Below, in pieces: positions 7,769 to 16,925 of a stretch of 64,000 bases of DNA (positions within the stretch are counted from its first letter, which is position 1; each line of letters starts with the position of its first letter). Origin of the DNA: JANQJA01 sp047947185 (GTDB taxonomy: Bacteria; Pseudomonadota; Gammaproteobacteria; Pseudomonadales; Azotimanducaceae); assembly GCA_047947185.1 (NCBI GenBank), contig CP170502.1:1-64000 (forward strand). The letters run 5' to 3'. Made by a program: the position numbers and the translations under genes. The notes beneath the pieces were generated by a model. It saw only the letters and a list, made by a program, of their open reading frames with translations. It was not told where the DNA came from and did not search any database.

Positions 7769-8089
7769 ATGGCCGAGATAGATGTCAACCAGGTGCTCGC
7801 ACAGATGCGCACAATCAGTGCGAGGGCGCGGTCAGAGGCGGCGGATGCGCCTCCGACTTCCGGCAGTGTCAGTTTTGACAGGCTGCTTACAGATTCAATC
7901 AACATGGTGAGCAGGGCACAAGGTGAAGCCAAAGACTTGCGTACCGCATTCCAGACCGGCGCAACGGATGTGCCACTGCCCGAGGTGATGGTCGCCGTAC
8001 AAAAAGCCAGTATTTCGTTTGAGGCCATGACCCAGGTTCGAAACAAGCTCCTGACGGCATATCAGGAAATCATGAACATGCAGGTCTAG
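7769..8089 (+). CDS. fliE: Flagellar hook-basal body protein FliE
   Basis: FliE joins the MS ring to the proximal rod and is exported early by the flagellar secretion system. The 106-residue protein shows the family C-terminus (VMVAVQKASISFEAMTQVRN, then LLTAYQEIMNMQV) and the central SFDRLLTDSINMVSRAQ. A clear ribosome site (GGGAGGAA) precedes ATG 7769. It follows fleR by 17 bases with no promoter of its own seen, so it probably belongs to the fleSR transcript. Confidence 0.96.
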   Translation: MAEIDVNQVLAQMRTISARARSEAADAPPTSGSVSFDRLLTDSINMVSRAQGEAKDLRTAFQTGATDVPLPEVMVAVQKASISFEAMTQVRNKLLTAYQEIMNMQV

Positions 8090-8106
8090 GCAGGGAATTT
8101 GCTGAC

Positions 8107-9687
8107 GTGGAACAACTCATTGAAATTTTCAGAAAAGTCAGCGAGCAGTCCCTTGCTCGCCAGGTTGGACTGCTCATTGGCCTGTCGATGAGTATTGCGC
8201 TAGGCGTTGGGATTATTCTCTGGACCCGGTCAGTGGACTATGCGGTTCTGTATTCCGACCTTGAACAGAAAGACGCTTCCCGCGTGCTCGAAGCGCTTGA
8301 GCGGATGAATGTACCTTATGAGCTCGACAGCCGTACCGGGCTGATTGCGGTTCCCTCGTCAGATAAACATGAAATCCGGCTTCGCCTTGCCGGTGAGGGA
8401 CTGCCCGCCGGTGGCGAACGGGGTTTCAAGGTGTTGTACGAGGACCAGCAGCTGGGTACCAGCAGTTTTCTGGAGACGGCACGATTCAACCGGGCACTTG
8501 AAGAAGAATTGGCCCGCAGTATTACAACGATCGACAGCGTCAGGTCAGCCCGCGTACATCTGGCTATTCCAAAATCATCCTCGTTCATCCGGGCAAGCAA
8601 AAAGGCCAATGCTTCTGTGCTGGTCAACCTGCACCCGGGTCGGTTGCTGGATGAGGACCAGATGGCGGGGATTGTCTACCTGGTGGCATCCAGCGTCCCG
8701 GAAATGGAGCCGGAAGGCGTCTCTGTTGTGGACCAGCGGGGGCGCCTGCTGTCTGGCCGGAGCGGGTCGAGTGAACTGGTGGCTGGTGCCGAGCAACACC
8801 GGTTTGCGCAGAGTATTGAAGAGAAATATGTTGAGAGTATCACAGACATTCTTACGCCAATTGTTGGTCTCGGCAAGGTGCGGGCCAAGGTGGTTGCTGA
8901 TCTGAACTTTGTTTCAATTGAGGAAACGAGCCAGAACTACAATCCAAACACGGTTGCTATCCGCAGTGAACAGACCGTAACCGAGGGGCGAAGTGCTGTA
9001 GACGCGGGTGGACCTGTCGAGATCCTGAGTGAAGGCCAGGCCGAGAACGCCGCGGTCAGTGCGACCGGGGAATCTGCGCGTACGGTCCGTTCCACGCGCA
9101 ACTACGAGGTGGACCATACCATCAGTCATGTCAAGGAAGCACCGGGCTCCATCAAGCGGCTGTCTGTTGCGGTGGTGGTCGACTATCGCACGGTGATCCA
9201 GGCTGATGGCACCACGGAACGCAGCCAGCTAACCGAAGGTGAAATGGCGTCCATTCGCGCGCTGGTGAAGGAAGCCGTGGGTTTTAACGAGGCACGGGGT
9301 GACAGTGTCAGTGTCAGCAATGTGCCTTTCCTCGAGGTGGCCACGGCAGATCCCTTGCCGGACACGCCAGTCTGGGAACAACCCTGGGTGAGAGAGTATT
9401 CCAAGGTGGGTCTCGGTTTCATTGCCATGCTGGTTCTGATCCTTGGTGTCGTCCGGCCGCTGGTACGCAGCATGACCAGGAGTGAAACGCTGCCGGCTGA
9501 TGTGATGTACGAATCTTATGTCGGAGAAACCGGTGATGTGATAACACGCGATACCTATCATCCCGGTGAGGCGGCGAGCCGGATGTCTGATTTTGACCGG
9601 CAACTGCTCCAGGTCAGAGCCCTGGTGAAAGACGATCCCGATCGGGTTGCACAGGTTATCAGGGGATGGGTGACAGCTGATGCCTGA
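8107..9687 (+). CDS. fliF: Flagellar MS-ring protein FliF
   Basis: FliF oligomerises in the inner membrane to form the MS ring, the base on which rotor and export gate assemble. There is a transmembrane helix near residues 20-42 (LLIGLSMSIALGVGIILW) and a second near residues 438-456 (LGFIAMLVLILGVVRPLV), with the large periplasmic ring-building region between, including EEELARSITTIDSVRSARVH. The cytoplasmic tail that binds FliG ends LVKDDPDRVAQVIRGWV. GTG start at 8107. 526 residues, normal length. It overlaps fliG by 8 bases. Confidence 0.97.
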   Translation: MEQLIEIFRKVSEQSLARQVGLLIGLSMSIALGVGIILWTRSVDYAVLYSDLEQKDASRVLEALERMNVPYELDSRTGLIAVPSSDKHEIRLRLAGEGLPAGGERGFKVLYEDQQLGTSSFLETARFNRALEEELARSITTIDSVRSARVHLAIPKSSSFIRASKKANASVLVNLHPGRLLDEDQMAGIVYLVASSVPEMEPEGVSVVDQRGRLLSGRSGSSELVAGAEQHRFAQSIEEKYVESITDILTPIVGLGKVRAKVVADLNFVSIEETSQNYNPNTVAIRSEQTVTEGRSAVDAGGPVEILSEGQAENAAVSATGESARTVRSTRNYEVDHTISHVKEAPGSIKRLSVAVVVDYRTVIQADGTTERSQLTEGEMASIRALVKEAVGFNEARGDSVSVSNVPFLEVATADPLPDTPVWEQPWVREYSKVGLGFIAMLVLILGVVRPLVRSMTRSETLPADVMYESYVGETGDVITRDTYHPGEAASRMSDFDRQLLQVRALVKDDPDRVAQVIRGWVTADA

Positions 9688-10687
9688 AGCAACCGAAATG
9701 TCAGGTGCCGAGCGGGCCGCCATTTTCCTGTTGGGCCTTGGGGAGGAGTCAGCAGCGGCGGTGTTGCGTCATCTTGACCCGAGAGAAGTCCAGAATGTGG
9801 GTGAGGCCATGACCCGACTTGCCTCGGTGTCGGCTGACAAACTGGCCAGTGTTGTCGGTGAATTGACCGATTCGCTGCAGCGAAGTGCCGGCACTATTGC
9901 CGGTACCGAAGACTACATGCGCAGGGTATTGCATGATGCCCTCGGTGAGGACAAGGCGCGTAACATGCTGGGTCGCATCCTGCAGTCACAGAGCCCCAAA
10001 GGACTTGAGTCACTCAAGTGGATGGAACCCCGGGCGGTCGCCAATATTCTCAGGGAAGAACATCCGCAGATCTGTGCCATCGTGCTGATGTCACTGGACG
10101 CTGACCAGAGTGCGCAGATTCTTGCGCTCCTGCCGGCGGAGAAACGTCCTGAGATAGTGATGCGGGTGGCGGGTCTCGACATGGTGAACCAGAGTGCCCT
10201 GGACGAACTTGATGAGCTCATGAAAAACCAGTTGGCCGCCCACCGGGCGCCCCCACCGTCCCGTGTGGACGGGATTCGGGCGGCTGCCCAGATCCTGAAT
10301 CATCTGAATTCGGATGCGGAAACCCTGATACTCGAGGACATCGAAAGTGCTGATGAAGCGATGAGCGAGGCGATTCGCGAACAGATGTTCATTTTTGAAA
10401 ACCTGGTGATGTTAAGTGACAAGGACATGCAGAGACTCCTGCGGGAAGTTGAAACAGAGACTCTGGTCATCTCTCTCAAGGGCGCTGAGGACGCGGTACG
10501 CCAACGTTTCCTTGGCAATATGTCAAAGCGTGCGGCCGAACTGCTCAAGGAAGACATTGACATGCGGGGACCGGTCAAGCTGAGTGATGTCGAGTCCTGC
10601 CACAAGGAAATGCTGGCTATTGCGGCACGGTTGGCGGACGACGGTGAGATAAGCCTCGGTAAGGATGGAGACGAGGAATATGTCTGA
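9680..10687 (+). CDS. fliG: Flagellar motor switch protein FliG
   Basis: FliG forms the upper part of the C ring and its C-terminal domain interacts with the stator. The 335-residue protein shows all three FliG domains: N-terminal AERAAIFLLGLGEESAAAVL, middle EHPQICAIVLMSLDADQSAQ, and C-terminal with the charged torque helix (DMQRLLREVETETLVISLKG, then MSKRAAELLKEDIDMRGPVK). It starts within the fliF stop region (8-base overlap) and overlaps fliH by 8 bases. Confidence 0.97.
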   Translation: MPEATEMSGAERAAIFLLGLGEESAAAVLRHLDPREVQNVGEAMTRLASVSADKLASVVGELTDSLQRSAGTIAGTEDYMRRVLHDALGEDKARNMLGRILQSQSPKGLESLKWMEPRAVANILREEHPQICAIVLMSLDADQSAQILALLPAEKRPEIVMRVAGLDMVNQSALDELDELMKNQLAAHRAPPPSRVDGIRAAAQILNHLNSDAETLILEDIESADEAMSEAIREQMFIFENLVMLSDKDMQRLLREVETETLVISLKGAEDAVRQRFLGNMSKRAAELLKEDIDMRGPVKLSDVESCHKEMLAIAARLADDGEISLGKDGDEEYV

Positions 10688-11318
10688 TACGCAGGATCAA
10701 CTCGGCGCCCGGCAGTCGTACCGCATCTGGGAATTGCCGGACCTGGTTGAACCCATGGTACCTGAACCTGTTGAAGCACAGGTAGACGAGACAGCGCGAA
10801 ACCAGATCTATGAAAAGGCCAGGCAGGACGGTTATCTCGCGGGCTTCGAAGCGGGGTATGCCGAGGCCCGCACCCAGGTCGAGAACGAGTCCAGGGCCCG
10901 GCTGGAACCCATCAGGGAGTTGCTGGCTGCGCTCGATCAACAGCTCGGCTCGGTTGACGCAGACACGGTGACGGAAATGGCCCGGCTGGCGGCAGTGGTT
11001 GCTGAGCAACTGGTCAGAACGGAGCTGGCATTAAGACCGGAACTGATTGTTGAGGTCGTCCGCGATCTGATTGCCCACCTGCCAAAAGGTTACCCGGAAG
11101 TGCAGGTTGCGCTGCACCCCGAAGACGCGACGACACTTGCCAACTGGCTGCGGCGACAGGGTGAGCCTGAGTTCCGGCACTGTGTGCTGATTGAGGATGA
11201 GGCCCTGGCACGGGGGGATTGCAGACTGACCACCAGTGACTCGCTGATTGACGCCCCGCTCAGGTCCCAGATTGAATCCATCGTAGGTGTTTCGCTGACA
11301 GAGGCCCTGACCCCTTGA
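10680..11318 (+). CDS. fliH: Flagellar export ATPase regulator FliH
   Basis: FliH binds the export ATPase FliI and links it to the C ring. Visible features are a variable N-terminus, the FliH GXXXG-type segment (QDGYLAGFEAGYAEARTQVE, about residues 50-70) and the family C-terminus (LAAVVAEQLVRTELALRPEL, then LHPEDATTLANWL, and GDCRLTTSDSLIDAPL near the end). ATG 10680 was chosen over ATG 10665 because GAGGA lies just before it and it overlaps fliG in the usual way. 212 residues. Confidence 0.93.
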   Translation: MSDTQDQLGARQSYRIWELPDLVEPMVPEPVEAQVDETARNQIYEKARQDGYLAGFEAGYAEARTQVENESRARLEPIRELLAALDQQLGSVDADTVTEMARLAAVVAEQLVRTELALRPELIVEVVRDLIAHLPKGYPEVQVALHPEDATTLANWLRRQGEPEFRHCVLIEDEALARGDCRLTTSDSLIDAPLRSQIESIVGVSLTEALTP

Positions 11319-12658
11319 CGGTGAGTTCACGTGAAAGAAGTGTCTCTGACGGCCTGGCAAGGCTGCGCGGGCAGGTCAGCAATGTACGTATGCCTGTTGA
11401 AGGCAGGCTCGTCCGTATGGTTGGACTGGCGCTGGAGGCAAAAGGTTGCGAGGCGCCGGTCGGCAGTCAGTGCCGTGTTATTTCGCCTGATGGTGAAACC
11501 ATTGAAGCGGAAGTGGTTGGTTTTGGTGAAGACCGCATGTACCTGATGGCCCTGGGTCAGGTTCGCGGAATTGTTCCCGGGTCCAGGGTGATCCCGGTTC
11601 ACAACACCAGCGAGATATCAGTTGGCCTGGATTTGCTCGGTAGAGTGATAGACGGTGCCGGCAGACCGCTGGACCACGGCGAGCCGCTCGTGTTGCCAGA
11701 TCGCATAGCTATCGCGGGTGGCGAGATCAATCCGCTCGATCGGGGACACGTTAACCGGCCGTTTGACGTAGGCATCCGGGCGATCAACGGTCTGCTGACA
11801 GTCGGTGAGGGGCAACGCCTTGGTTTGTTTGCCGGCAGCGGGGTAGGCAAGAGCAGCCTGCTTGCAGCAATTACGCGTAACGCTGAGGCTGAAGTTGTGG
11901 TTGTGGCGCTGATTGGTGAACGTGGGCGGGAGGTCAAAGGGTTCGTCGAACACACGCTGGCAGAGGCCGGGATGGCTCGTGCCGTTGTGGTCGCAACGCC
12001 AGCTGATGCAACGCCGCTGATGCGAATAAGGGGTGCACTCCGCGCAACTGCCATTGCTGAGTATTTCCGGTCCAGGGGCTTGCGCGTACTGTTACTGATG
12101 GACTCCCTGACGAGGTTTGCCCAGGCGCAAAGGGAGATTGCCGTGTCCATCGGTGAATTTCCCGTGGCCAAGGGATATCCGCCATCGGTGTTTACCATGC
12201 TGCCGCAACTCATCGAGCGTGCTGGCAACAGCGGTAATGGTTCAATTACGGCACTCTACACGGTATTGGTTGAAGGTGATGACCCGAGCGATCCAATTGC
12301 TGACGCCGCGCGCGCCATACTGGACGGTCACATTGTCCTGTCACGTACCATGGCTGAAGCTGGTGTCTACCCTGCCATCAGTATTGAAGCTTCCATCAGC
12401 CGATGTATGTCGGACCTGGTAGCGCCCGATCACCTGGCGCAAAGCATCACATTCCGCCAGCTTCTTGCGACTTACCAGCAGAACAGCGATCTGATCACGG
12501 TGGGAGCCTATTCAACCGGCACTGACCAGGCTGTTGATCGCGCCATCAATGCCCATCCGGCGCTGCTGCGATACATCAGGCAGGCACCGAATGAAAGTGT
12601 CTCGCTGGCCGACAGTAAAGCTGCACTGGCGGAAATTGTTGCCAGTCATGCGAGCTAG
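11315..12658 (+). CDS. fliI: Flagellum-specific ATPase FliI
   Basis: ATPase of the flagellar type III export apparatus, homologous to the F1 beta subunit. Walker A is GLFAGSGVGKSSLL (~residue 172), Walker B is in LRVLLLMDSLTRFAQAQREI, and the ATPase signature is PPSVFTMLPQLIERAGN. The start is non-ATG: TTG 11315 overlaps the fliH stop, and GTG 11321 is the alternative two codons on. 447 residues, normal length. It overlaps fliJ by 11 bases. Confidence 0.96.
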   Translation: MTVSSRERSVSDGLARLRGQVSNVRMPVEGRLVRMVGLALEAKGCEAPVGSQCRVISPDGETIEAEVVGFGEDRMYLMALGQVRGIVPGSRVIPVHNTSEISVGLDLLGRVIDGAGRPLDHGEPLVLPDRIAIAGGEINPLDRGHVNRPFDVGIRAINGLLTVGEGQRLGLFAGSGVGKSSLLAAITRNAEAEVVVVALIGERGREVKGFVEHTLAEAGMARAVVVATPADATPLMRIRGALRATAIAEYFRSRGLRVLLLMDSLTRFAQAQREIAVSIGEFPVAKGYPPSVFTMLPQLIERAGNSGNGSITALYTVLVEGDDPSDPIADAARAILDGHIVLSRTMAEAGVYPAISIEASISRCMSDLVAPDHLAQSITFRQLLATYQQNSDLITVGAYSTGTDQAVDRAINAHPALLRYIRQAPNESVSLADSKAALAEIVASHAS

Positions 12659-13088
12659 TCGCGTAGCGCGGCTCGGACACCTTGTTGGGTTGCTCGAGCT
12701 GAAAGCCCGGCACGCGCTCCATGTGAAAACGCTGGCGCTGATTACCGCAACCGAAAGGGTGGACCTGCTGCGGGATTATCAGCAGGATTATGAGGGAAAA
12801 CTCCTGGCCCGCGGCAACACCATGAACGCGGAGCAACTCGGCAACTATCATCGTTTCCTGGACAATCTTGCTACTGCAATCAAGAGCCAGACTGCCCAGG
12901 TGGCGGAGCGGCGCCGCGCGGTGGCCGCAGGCGAGGCCAGCTGGCAGGAAGACCGGCGGAAGCTGGAATCGGTTCGCAGGGTAACGAGGCGCAGGCAGCA
13001 AGAAGTGCTGCTGGAAGAGACGCGGGTCCTGCAGCGCCAGGTTGATGACATGATTGGCACCCGCCACGCTACCCGGTCCCGCAACTGA
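12648..13088 (+). CDS. fliJ: Flagellar export protein FliJ
   Basis: FliJ is a small coiled-coil protein that sits in the centre of the FliI hexamer and contacts FlhA. The product is 146 residues, almost entirely helical and charged (LLRDYQQDYEGKLLARGNTM and RRKLESVRRVTRRRQQEVLL). ATG 12648 lies 11 bases inside the fliI 3' end; longer starts in the same frame would read deep within fliI. It is the last gene before a sigma-54 promoter at 13141, so it probably ends the fleSR/fliE-J transcript. Confidence 0.9.
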   Translation: MRASRVARLGHLVGLLELKARHALHVKTLALITATERVDLLRDYQQDYEGKLLARGNTMNAEQLGNYHRFLDNLATAIKSQTAQVAERRRAVAAGEASWQEDRRKLESVRRVTRRRQQEVLLEETRVLQRQVDDMIGTRHATRSRN

Positions 13089-13140
13089 ATCCACGCCACG
13101 GACCTATGATCCCCGTGGTCTGCTTGTACGTCCCGGCATG

Positions 13141-13157
13141 CTGGCCCGTCTCTTGCA
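13141..13157 (+). promoter_or_regulatory. Sigma-54 promoter for fliK
   Basis: CTGGCCCGTCTCTTGCA: GG at 13143-13144, GC at 13155-13156, ten bases apart, with one mismatch (A to C) in the -24 block. Predicted transcription start about 13168, 29 bases before the fliK GTG. Confidence 0.7.
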
Positions 13158-13196
13158 ACTACCGAAATAACAGCCACCAACCGCAAGAAGACAGGC

Positions 13197-14531
13197 GTGC
13201 AGACATCACTTGACGTTCAGGCCCCGGAAGTCCCGCGGGCATTCAAAAACAGCGGCACATCCCGGTTGGTCGGGACCGACATGTCTTTTCGGGAACTTGT
13301 CAAAGCGGCACCGGTGGGCGGTGATGATTTGCCGCGTGACGGCAGTCTCTTGCCGCAACCGGCGCCTTCTCCTGCAGAAGTTGAACAAGCTGTAGCGTCG
13401 GATGACCAGCCAGAGATCAATGAAGAGGAGGTGTCGGCTTTCCCCGGGTACTTGGCAGCACCTCCGCTGCCGGATGGTGCAGAGACACTGACAATGGGTT
13501 GGTTGCCGCCGGTGATGCAGGTAACGATTGCGGGTGTGGGACAGGCGGCGATCCAGGATACGCCGCCTGCCGTGCCGGGCAAGGATCCAGCGAACCAGCT
13601 GCGTTTGCCAGGACCGGCTGAGCCGTCCGGTCAGCTTCTGGCAGCTACCGCTGCCGAATTGCCGCCGCAGGGCACAGGGACTACCGACGAACCTTTGGTT
13701 TTGGCTGCCCGCGAGAACACAGGGGCAGAGCGCTTCCTGATTGATCCGCGCCCCTTCGAGGGGTCCTTGCGCCGTCAATTTGTCGGTGATGGCGACAACC
13801 GCCAGATGCGCATTGCAGGACCAGTCCCGGCAACATCGGCCCCAGAGCAGGGTCTGAAGTCGCCCTTGCTGTTTGCGCCTGTTACCCCGACACCGGACGA
13901 TGTCCCGGTGCCAGGGGATGGGGAACATGCCAGGCCCAATGGTTTCAACACAAGCGGGGCCCCGGTGACCCCGGCTGATGACAGCGCTCTGGTCTTGCCC
14001 CCGGCTTTGCCGGAGACAGGCGAGCCCGGTGCGCTGGATCGGCCGGATTCTTCAATACTGCCAACAGCGGGGCGAACCCCTGAGACGACCACACGCCCGA
14101 TCCTGCAGTTGCACAGTGTGGCCGGGACACCGGCTTTCCTCCAGGAAATGGGTGACACCCTGCGCATGATGATTTCCGGGGAAAAAGACCTGGTTGTGCT
14201 CAGGCTTAATCCGGAGCACCTGGGTGCGCTTGAAGTCCACCTGGAAAGTGAAGATGACCAGGTCAAGCTGACGTTCATTTCACAGAACGGCGCAGCGCGG
14301 GACCTGCTGGACGCGGCTCTACCCCGGTTACGCGATCAGCTTGCCAGCAGTGGTTTCCAGCTTGCCGGTGCCGCGGTGTCAGCTGACGGCATGGCCGGGG
14401 GGGACAACCGCAGGCCCGGTGTCCCGCTACCGGCGGAAATCCTGAAGCATGCCGGCTTTGATGAAGACGAGGCTGTTCAGGTGCCAGGGCAGGTAAGGAC
14501 CCGTGAAGGACGGGTTGACACTTTCGCCTGA
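13197..14531 (+). CDS. fliK: Flagellar hook-length control protein FliK
   Basis: FliK is an exported molecular ruler that measures hook length and switches the export gate through FlhB. The first ~300 residues are Pro/Ala/Gly-rich and poorly conserved, as in other FliK proteins. The C-terminal Flg_hook domain is clear: LRLNPEHLGALEVHLESED, then QNGAARDLLDAALPRLRDQL. Start GTG 13197 follows AAGAAGACA, a plausible ribosome site, and a sigma-54 promoter lies about 40 bases upstream. 444 residues. Confidence 0.9.
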   Translation: MQTSLDVQAPEVPRAFKNSGTSRLVGTDMSFRELVKAAPVGGDDLPRDGSLLPQPAPSPAEVEQAVASDDQPEINEEEVSAFPGYLAAPPLPDGAETLTMGWLPPVMQVTIAGVGQAAIQDTPPAVPGKDPANQLRLPGPAEPSGQLLAATAAELPPQGTGTTDEPLVLAARENTGAERFLIDPRPFEGSLRRQFVGDGDNRQMRIAGPVPATSAPEQGLKSPLLFAPVTPTPDDVPVPGDGEHARPNGFNTSGAPVTPADDSALVLPPALPETGEPGALDRPDSSILPTAGRTPETTTRPILQLHSVAGTPAFLQEMGDTLRMMISGEKDLVVLRLNPEHLGALEVHLESEDDQVKLTFISQNGAARDLLDAALPRLRDQLASSGFQLAGAAVSADGMAGGDNRRPGVPLPAEILKHAGFDEDEAVQVPGQVRTREGRVDTFA

Positions 14532-14635
14532 AACTGGTGCCGGTATCTTGTCGTTTGCTCGCTGGCCAACGTCAACGATTCGACATGCAGGCGTGCCATA
14601 GTCCCGAGCGCCGCATTTTTCCTGAAGGTCCAGCA

Positions 14636-14652
14636 CTGGCACACGTGTTGCA
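14636..14652 (+). promoter_or_regulatory. Sigma-54 promoter for the fliLMNOPQR-flhBA operon
   Basis: CTGGCACACGTGTTGCA: a full TGGCAC at 14637 and TTGC at 14648, GG to GC spacing exactly ten. It lies in the 209-base gap between fliK and fliL; predicted start about 14663, 78 bases before the fliL ATG. Genes from fliL to fliA are closely spaced or overlapping, so this promoter probably serves all of them. Confidence 0.9.
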
Positions 14653-14740
14653 TTGTATCTGTCAGACGTCGCCTCAGTGTCATTTCAAAGCTGCTGACGC
14701 GTTTGATTGAACAGCGCAGGCCGAAAATGGAAACCGGGTT

Positions 14741-15205
14741 ATGAACTTCAAGATGATTTTGGTGGGTGTTGCTTTTCTCCTTGCGGTGATGGGCTCAAGT
14801 GTCGGCACTGCAATCTATGTGGCAAAAGTGATTGTACCTGAACAGGTTGCCATGAGCGTTGGTGGTGACGCGGTTGTTGAGGTGCCCGTGGAGGTTGCTC
14901 CAGCAATCTATGTTGAGCTGGAACCGTTTATTGTCAATTTCACCCAGGATGAAGCGCTTCGTTATCTGCAGCTTAAGGTCCAGATCATGTCGCGTGACGC
15001 GAAAGTCATCGAGGCTGTTAATACCCACATACCGGAAGTCCGGAACGAACTTATCCTGCTGCTCTCTGGCCATTCCTACCATGAACTGGTGACGCGGGAG
15101 GGTAAAGAAACCATCCGCACGCAGATCAGGCAGGAGGTCAACCGGATTCTCGGGTCGGAGGATGCGGTCGAATCCGTTTTTCTCACCGGCTTCGTGATGC
15201 AATAA
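14741..15205 (+). CDS. fliL: Flagellar basal body-associated protein FliL
   Basis: Inner-membrane protein that surrounds the stator and supports torque. Single N-terminal membrane helix (ILVGVAFLLAVMGSSVGTAI, about residues 6-25), then the periplasmic FliL domain (VELEPFIVNFTQDEALRYLQ and HIPEVRNELILLLSGHSYHE) ending in ESVFLTGFVMQ. 154 residues, normal length. First gene after the sigma-54 promoter and two bases before fliM. Confidence 0.96.
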   Translation: MNFKMILVGVAFLLAVMGSSVGTAIYVAKVIVPEQVAMSVGGDAVVEVPVEVAPAIYVELEPFIVNFTQDEALRYLQLKVQIMSRDAKVIEAVNTHIPEVRNELILLLSGHSYHELVTREGKETIRTQIRQEVNRILGSEDAVESVFLTGFVMQ

Positions 15206-15207
15206 CG

Positions 15208-16197
15208 ATGAGTCAGGAAAAACTCTTGTCAGAAGCTGAACTTGATACGCTGCTGGATGGCGTCAAGAGTGGCAGTATTGAAACCGGTCCCGGCAAAGGC
15301 GAAAGCGGGGATGCTGCGTCTTTCGATTTTGAGAACCAGTATGACGTGGCGGTCGCCCGCCTGACCCGGCTTGATGGTATTCACCAGGCGTTTGTGGAAT
15401 CCTGCACGCGCACCCTGTCGGGGCTGTTGGGGGAGTCGCCCAGTCTGAATCTCGCCTATGTACACACCAGCCGGTTCGGTGAATTCGCGGAGGGTCTCAG
15501 TGCGCCTCTCAGCATCAATGTGGTCAAGGTCATGCCCCAGGGAAAGACAGCGTTGATTGTGCTGGATTTCCCGCTGCTTTACCTCGCGGTTGACCAGTAC
15601 TTTGGTGGTGCAGGGCCGGTCAGGAAAACTGCCAGCAGGAAAATGTTGTCGCCCACCGAGTTACGCATGGCGCACCAGTTGCGCCAGGTTGTCATGGACG
15701 AACTGCAGAACGCCTGGCAGGCAGTAACAGACCTGTCGTTCGCTTTTGATAGCACGGCGGACCACATTGATGACGCCTGGGTATTCCCGCGTGACGCCCT
15801 TGTTCTTGAGGCAAGGTTTACCGTCGCTTTTGGGGATGCCACCGGCAGCCTGCAGATTGTTATGCCTTATTCCCTCATAGAAACCATGCGGGGAGCGCTC
15901 AGCGCTGAAGCCAGTGGTGGCAAGGAGGATGAAGCCAGTGCCGAGTGGTCTTCACTGTTCGCTGCCAACGTCAATCGCTCCAGAGTGCTGATAACCGGAT
16001 CCATTGGTGGACTTACGCTTAACCTGCGCGACCTGGTGGAACTGTCGGTAGGGGATGTCCTGCCTATCGAAATGCCGGAGCTGGTTGATATTAATGTTGA
16101 GGGGGTGCCAGTGTTTCGAGGCATGTTCGGTGTGTCCAACGGAAAACACGCGGTAAAAATCTCTGGCACGCAACGTGACCAGATGGACTGGGACTAG
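15208..16197 (+). CDS. fliM: Flagellar motor switch protein FliM
   Basis: FliM forms the wall of the C ring and binds phospho-CheY. The N-terminal LLSEAELDTLLDGV holds the CheY-binding-type helix. The middle domain contains FDFENQYDVAVARLTRLDGI and the C-terminal SpoA/FliN-like domain contains LRDLVELSVGDVLPIEMPE. 329 residues. The usual EIDALL-type motif reads SEAELDTLLDG, so CheY binding is expected although no chemotaxis gene is in the window. Confidence 0.97.
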   Translation: MSQEKLLSEAELDTLLDGVKSGSIETGPGKGESGDAASFDFENQYDVAVARLTRLDGIHQAFVESCTRTLSGLLGESPSLNLAYVHTSRFGEFAEGLSAPLSINVVKVMPQGKTALIVLDFPLLYLAVDQYFGGAGPVRKTASRKMLSPTELRMAHQLRQVVMDELQNAWQAVTDLSFAFDSTADHIDDAWVFPRDALVLEARFTVAFGDATGSLQIVMPYSLIETMRGALSAEASGGKEDEASAEWSSLFAANVNRSRVLITGSIGGLTLNLRDLVELSVGDVLPIEMPELVDINVEGVPVFRGMFGVSNGKHAVKISGTQRDQMDWD

Positions 16198-16209
16198 GAG
16201 ATCATTTGA

Positions 16210-16584
16210 ATGACTGATGAAGCGATTTCAGCGGATAACGATGTCGCATCGGAAGGGGAACTGTTCGATACCCCGGCAACACATCCAGAGCTTCGGCCGG
16301 ATCACTTCCAGTCTGGCAACCCGGAGATGAACCTTGGCTTGATCCTCAATGTGCCAGTCAGTGTGGCGATCGAGATTGGCAAGACCAATATCTCAATCGG
16401 CAAATTGCTGAAGCTCTGTCCGGGTTCTGTGGTGGAACTCGATCGCCTGGTTGGTGAACCCCATGACGTGCTGGTCAACGGCACCCTGGTGGCGCACGGC
16501 GAGATTGTTGTTGTGAAAGACCGGTTTGGCATTCGCTTCACCGACATTGTGAGTCCGGCTGAACGTGTGAAGGGGCTCAACTGA
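16210..16584 (+). CDS. fliN: Flagellar motor switch protein FliN
   Basis: FliN forms the base of the C ring. 124 residues: a variable, acidic N-terminus (~45 residues) and a typical SpoA domain (LNVPVSVAIEIGKTNISIGK, LCPGSVVELDRLVGEPHDVL, GEIVVVKDRFGIRFTDIV). It shares the base of its stop codon with the ATG of fliO. Confidence 0.97.
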   Translation: MTDEAISADNDVASEGELFDTPATHPELRPDHFQSGNPEMNLGLILNVPVSVAIEIGKTNISIGKLLKLCPGSVVELDRLVGEPHDVLVNGTLVAHGEIVVVKDRFGIRFTDIVSPAERVKGLN

Positions 16585-16925
16585 TGGCGACCCGGGGTTT
16601 ACTGGCTGTTGATTTGATGGCGAGCGCTGGTGACGCTGCGCCGGCCGCCGGTTTGTTGCTGCAGATGCTGGTTGCACTGGTCGTTGTGGTTGGACTGATT
16701 TATGCCCTCGGCTGGTTGCTGAAGCGACTGCAGGCCGGGGCGGCGACCCAGTCTGGTTCAATCAGGATGCTGGGTGGTTTGTCGGTGGGCGCCAGGGAAC
16801 GTGTGGTGCTGCTGGAACTCGATGGCAAACGAATCCTGCTGGGTGTGACATCAACGTCGGTTTCCCCGATTGTTGTGCTGGGCGATGAGGCGAAACAGCC
16901 GACATTGCCGGGAGTCATCTCGTGA
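16584..16925 (+). CDS. fliO: Flagellar biosynthesis protein FliO
   Basis: FliO helps to assemble the FliP ring of the export gate. 113 residues with one membrane helix (LLQMLVALVVVVGLIYALGW, about residues 22-41) and the cytoplasmic FliO domain (MLGGLSVGARERVVLLELDG). Start ATG 16584 overlaps the fliN stop by one base and the end overlaps fliP by four bases, indicating tight coupling. Confidence 0.93.
   Translation: MATRGLLAVDLMASAGDAAPAAGLLLQMLVALVVVVGLIYALGWLLKRLQAGAATQSGSIRMLGGLSVGARERVVLLELDGKRILLGVTSTSVSPIVVLGDEAKQPTLPGVIS

Noticed and set aside
13206..13928. 240-codon open frame opposite fliK
   Set aside because: Lies opposite the Pro-rich part of fliK, whose composition keeps other frames open by chance.
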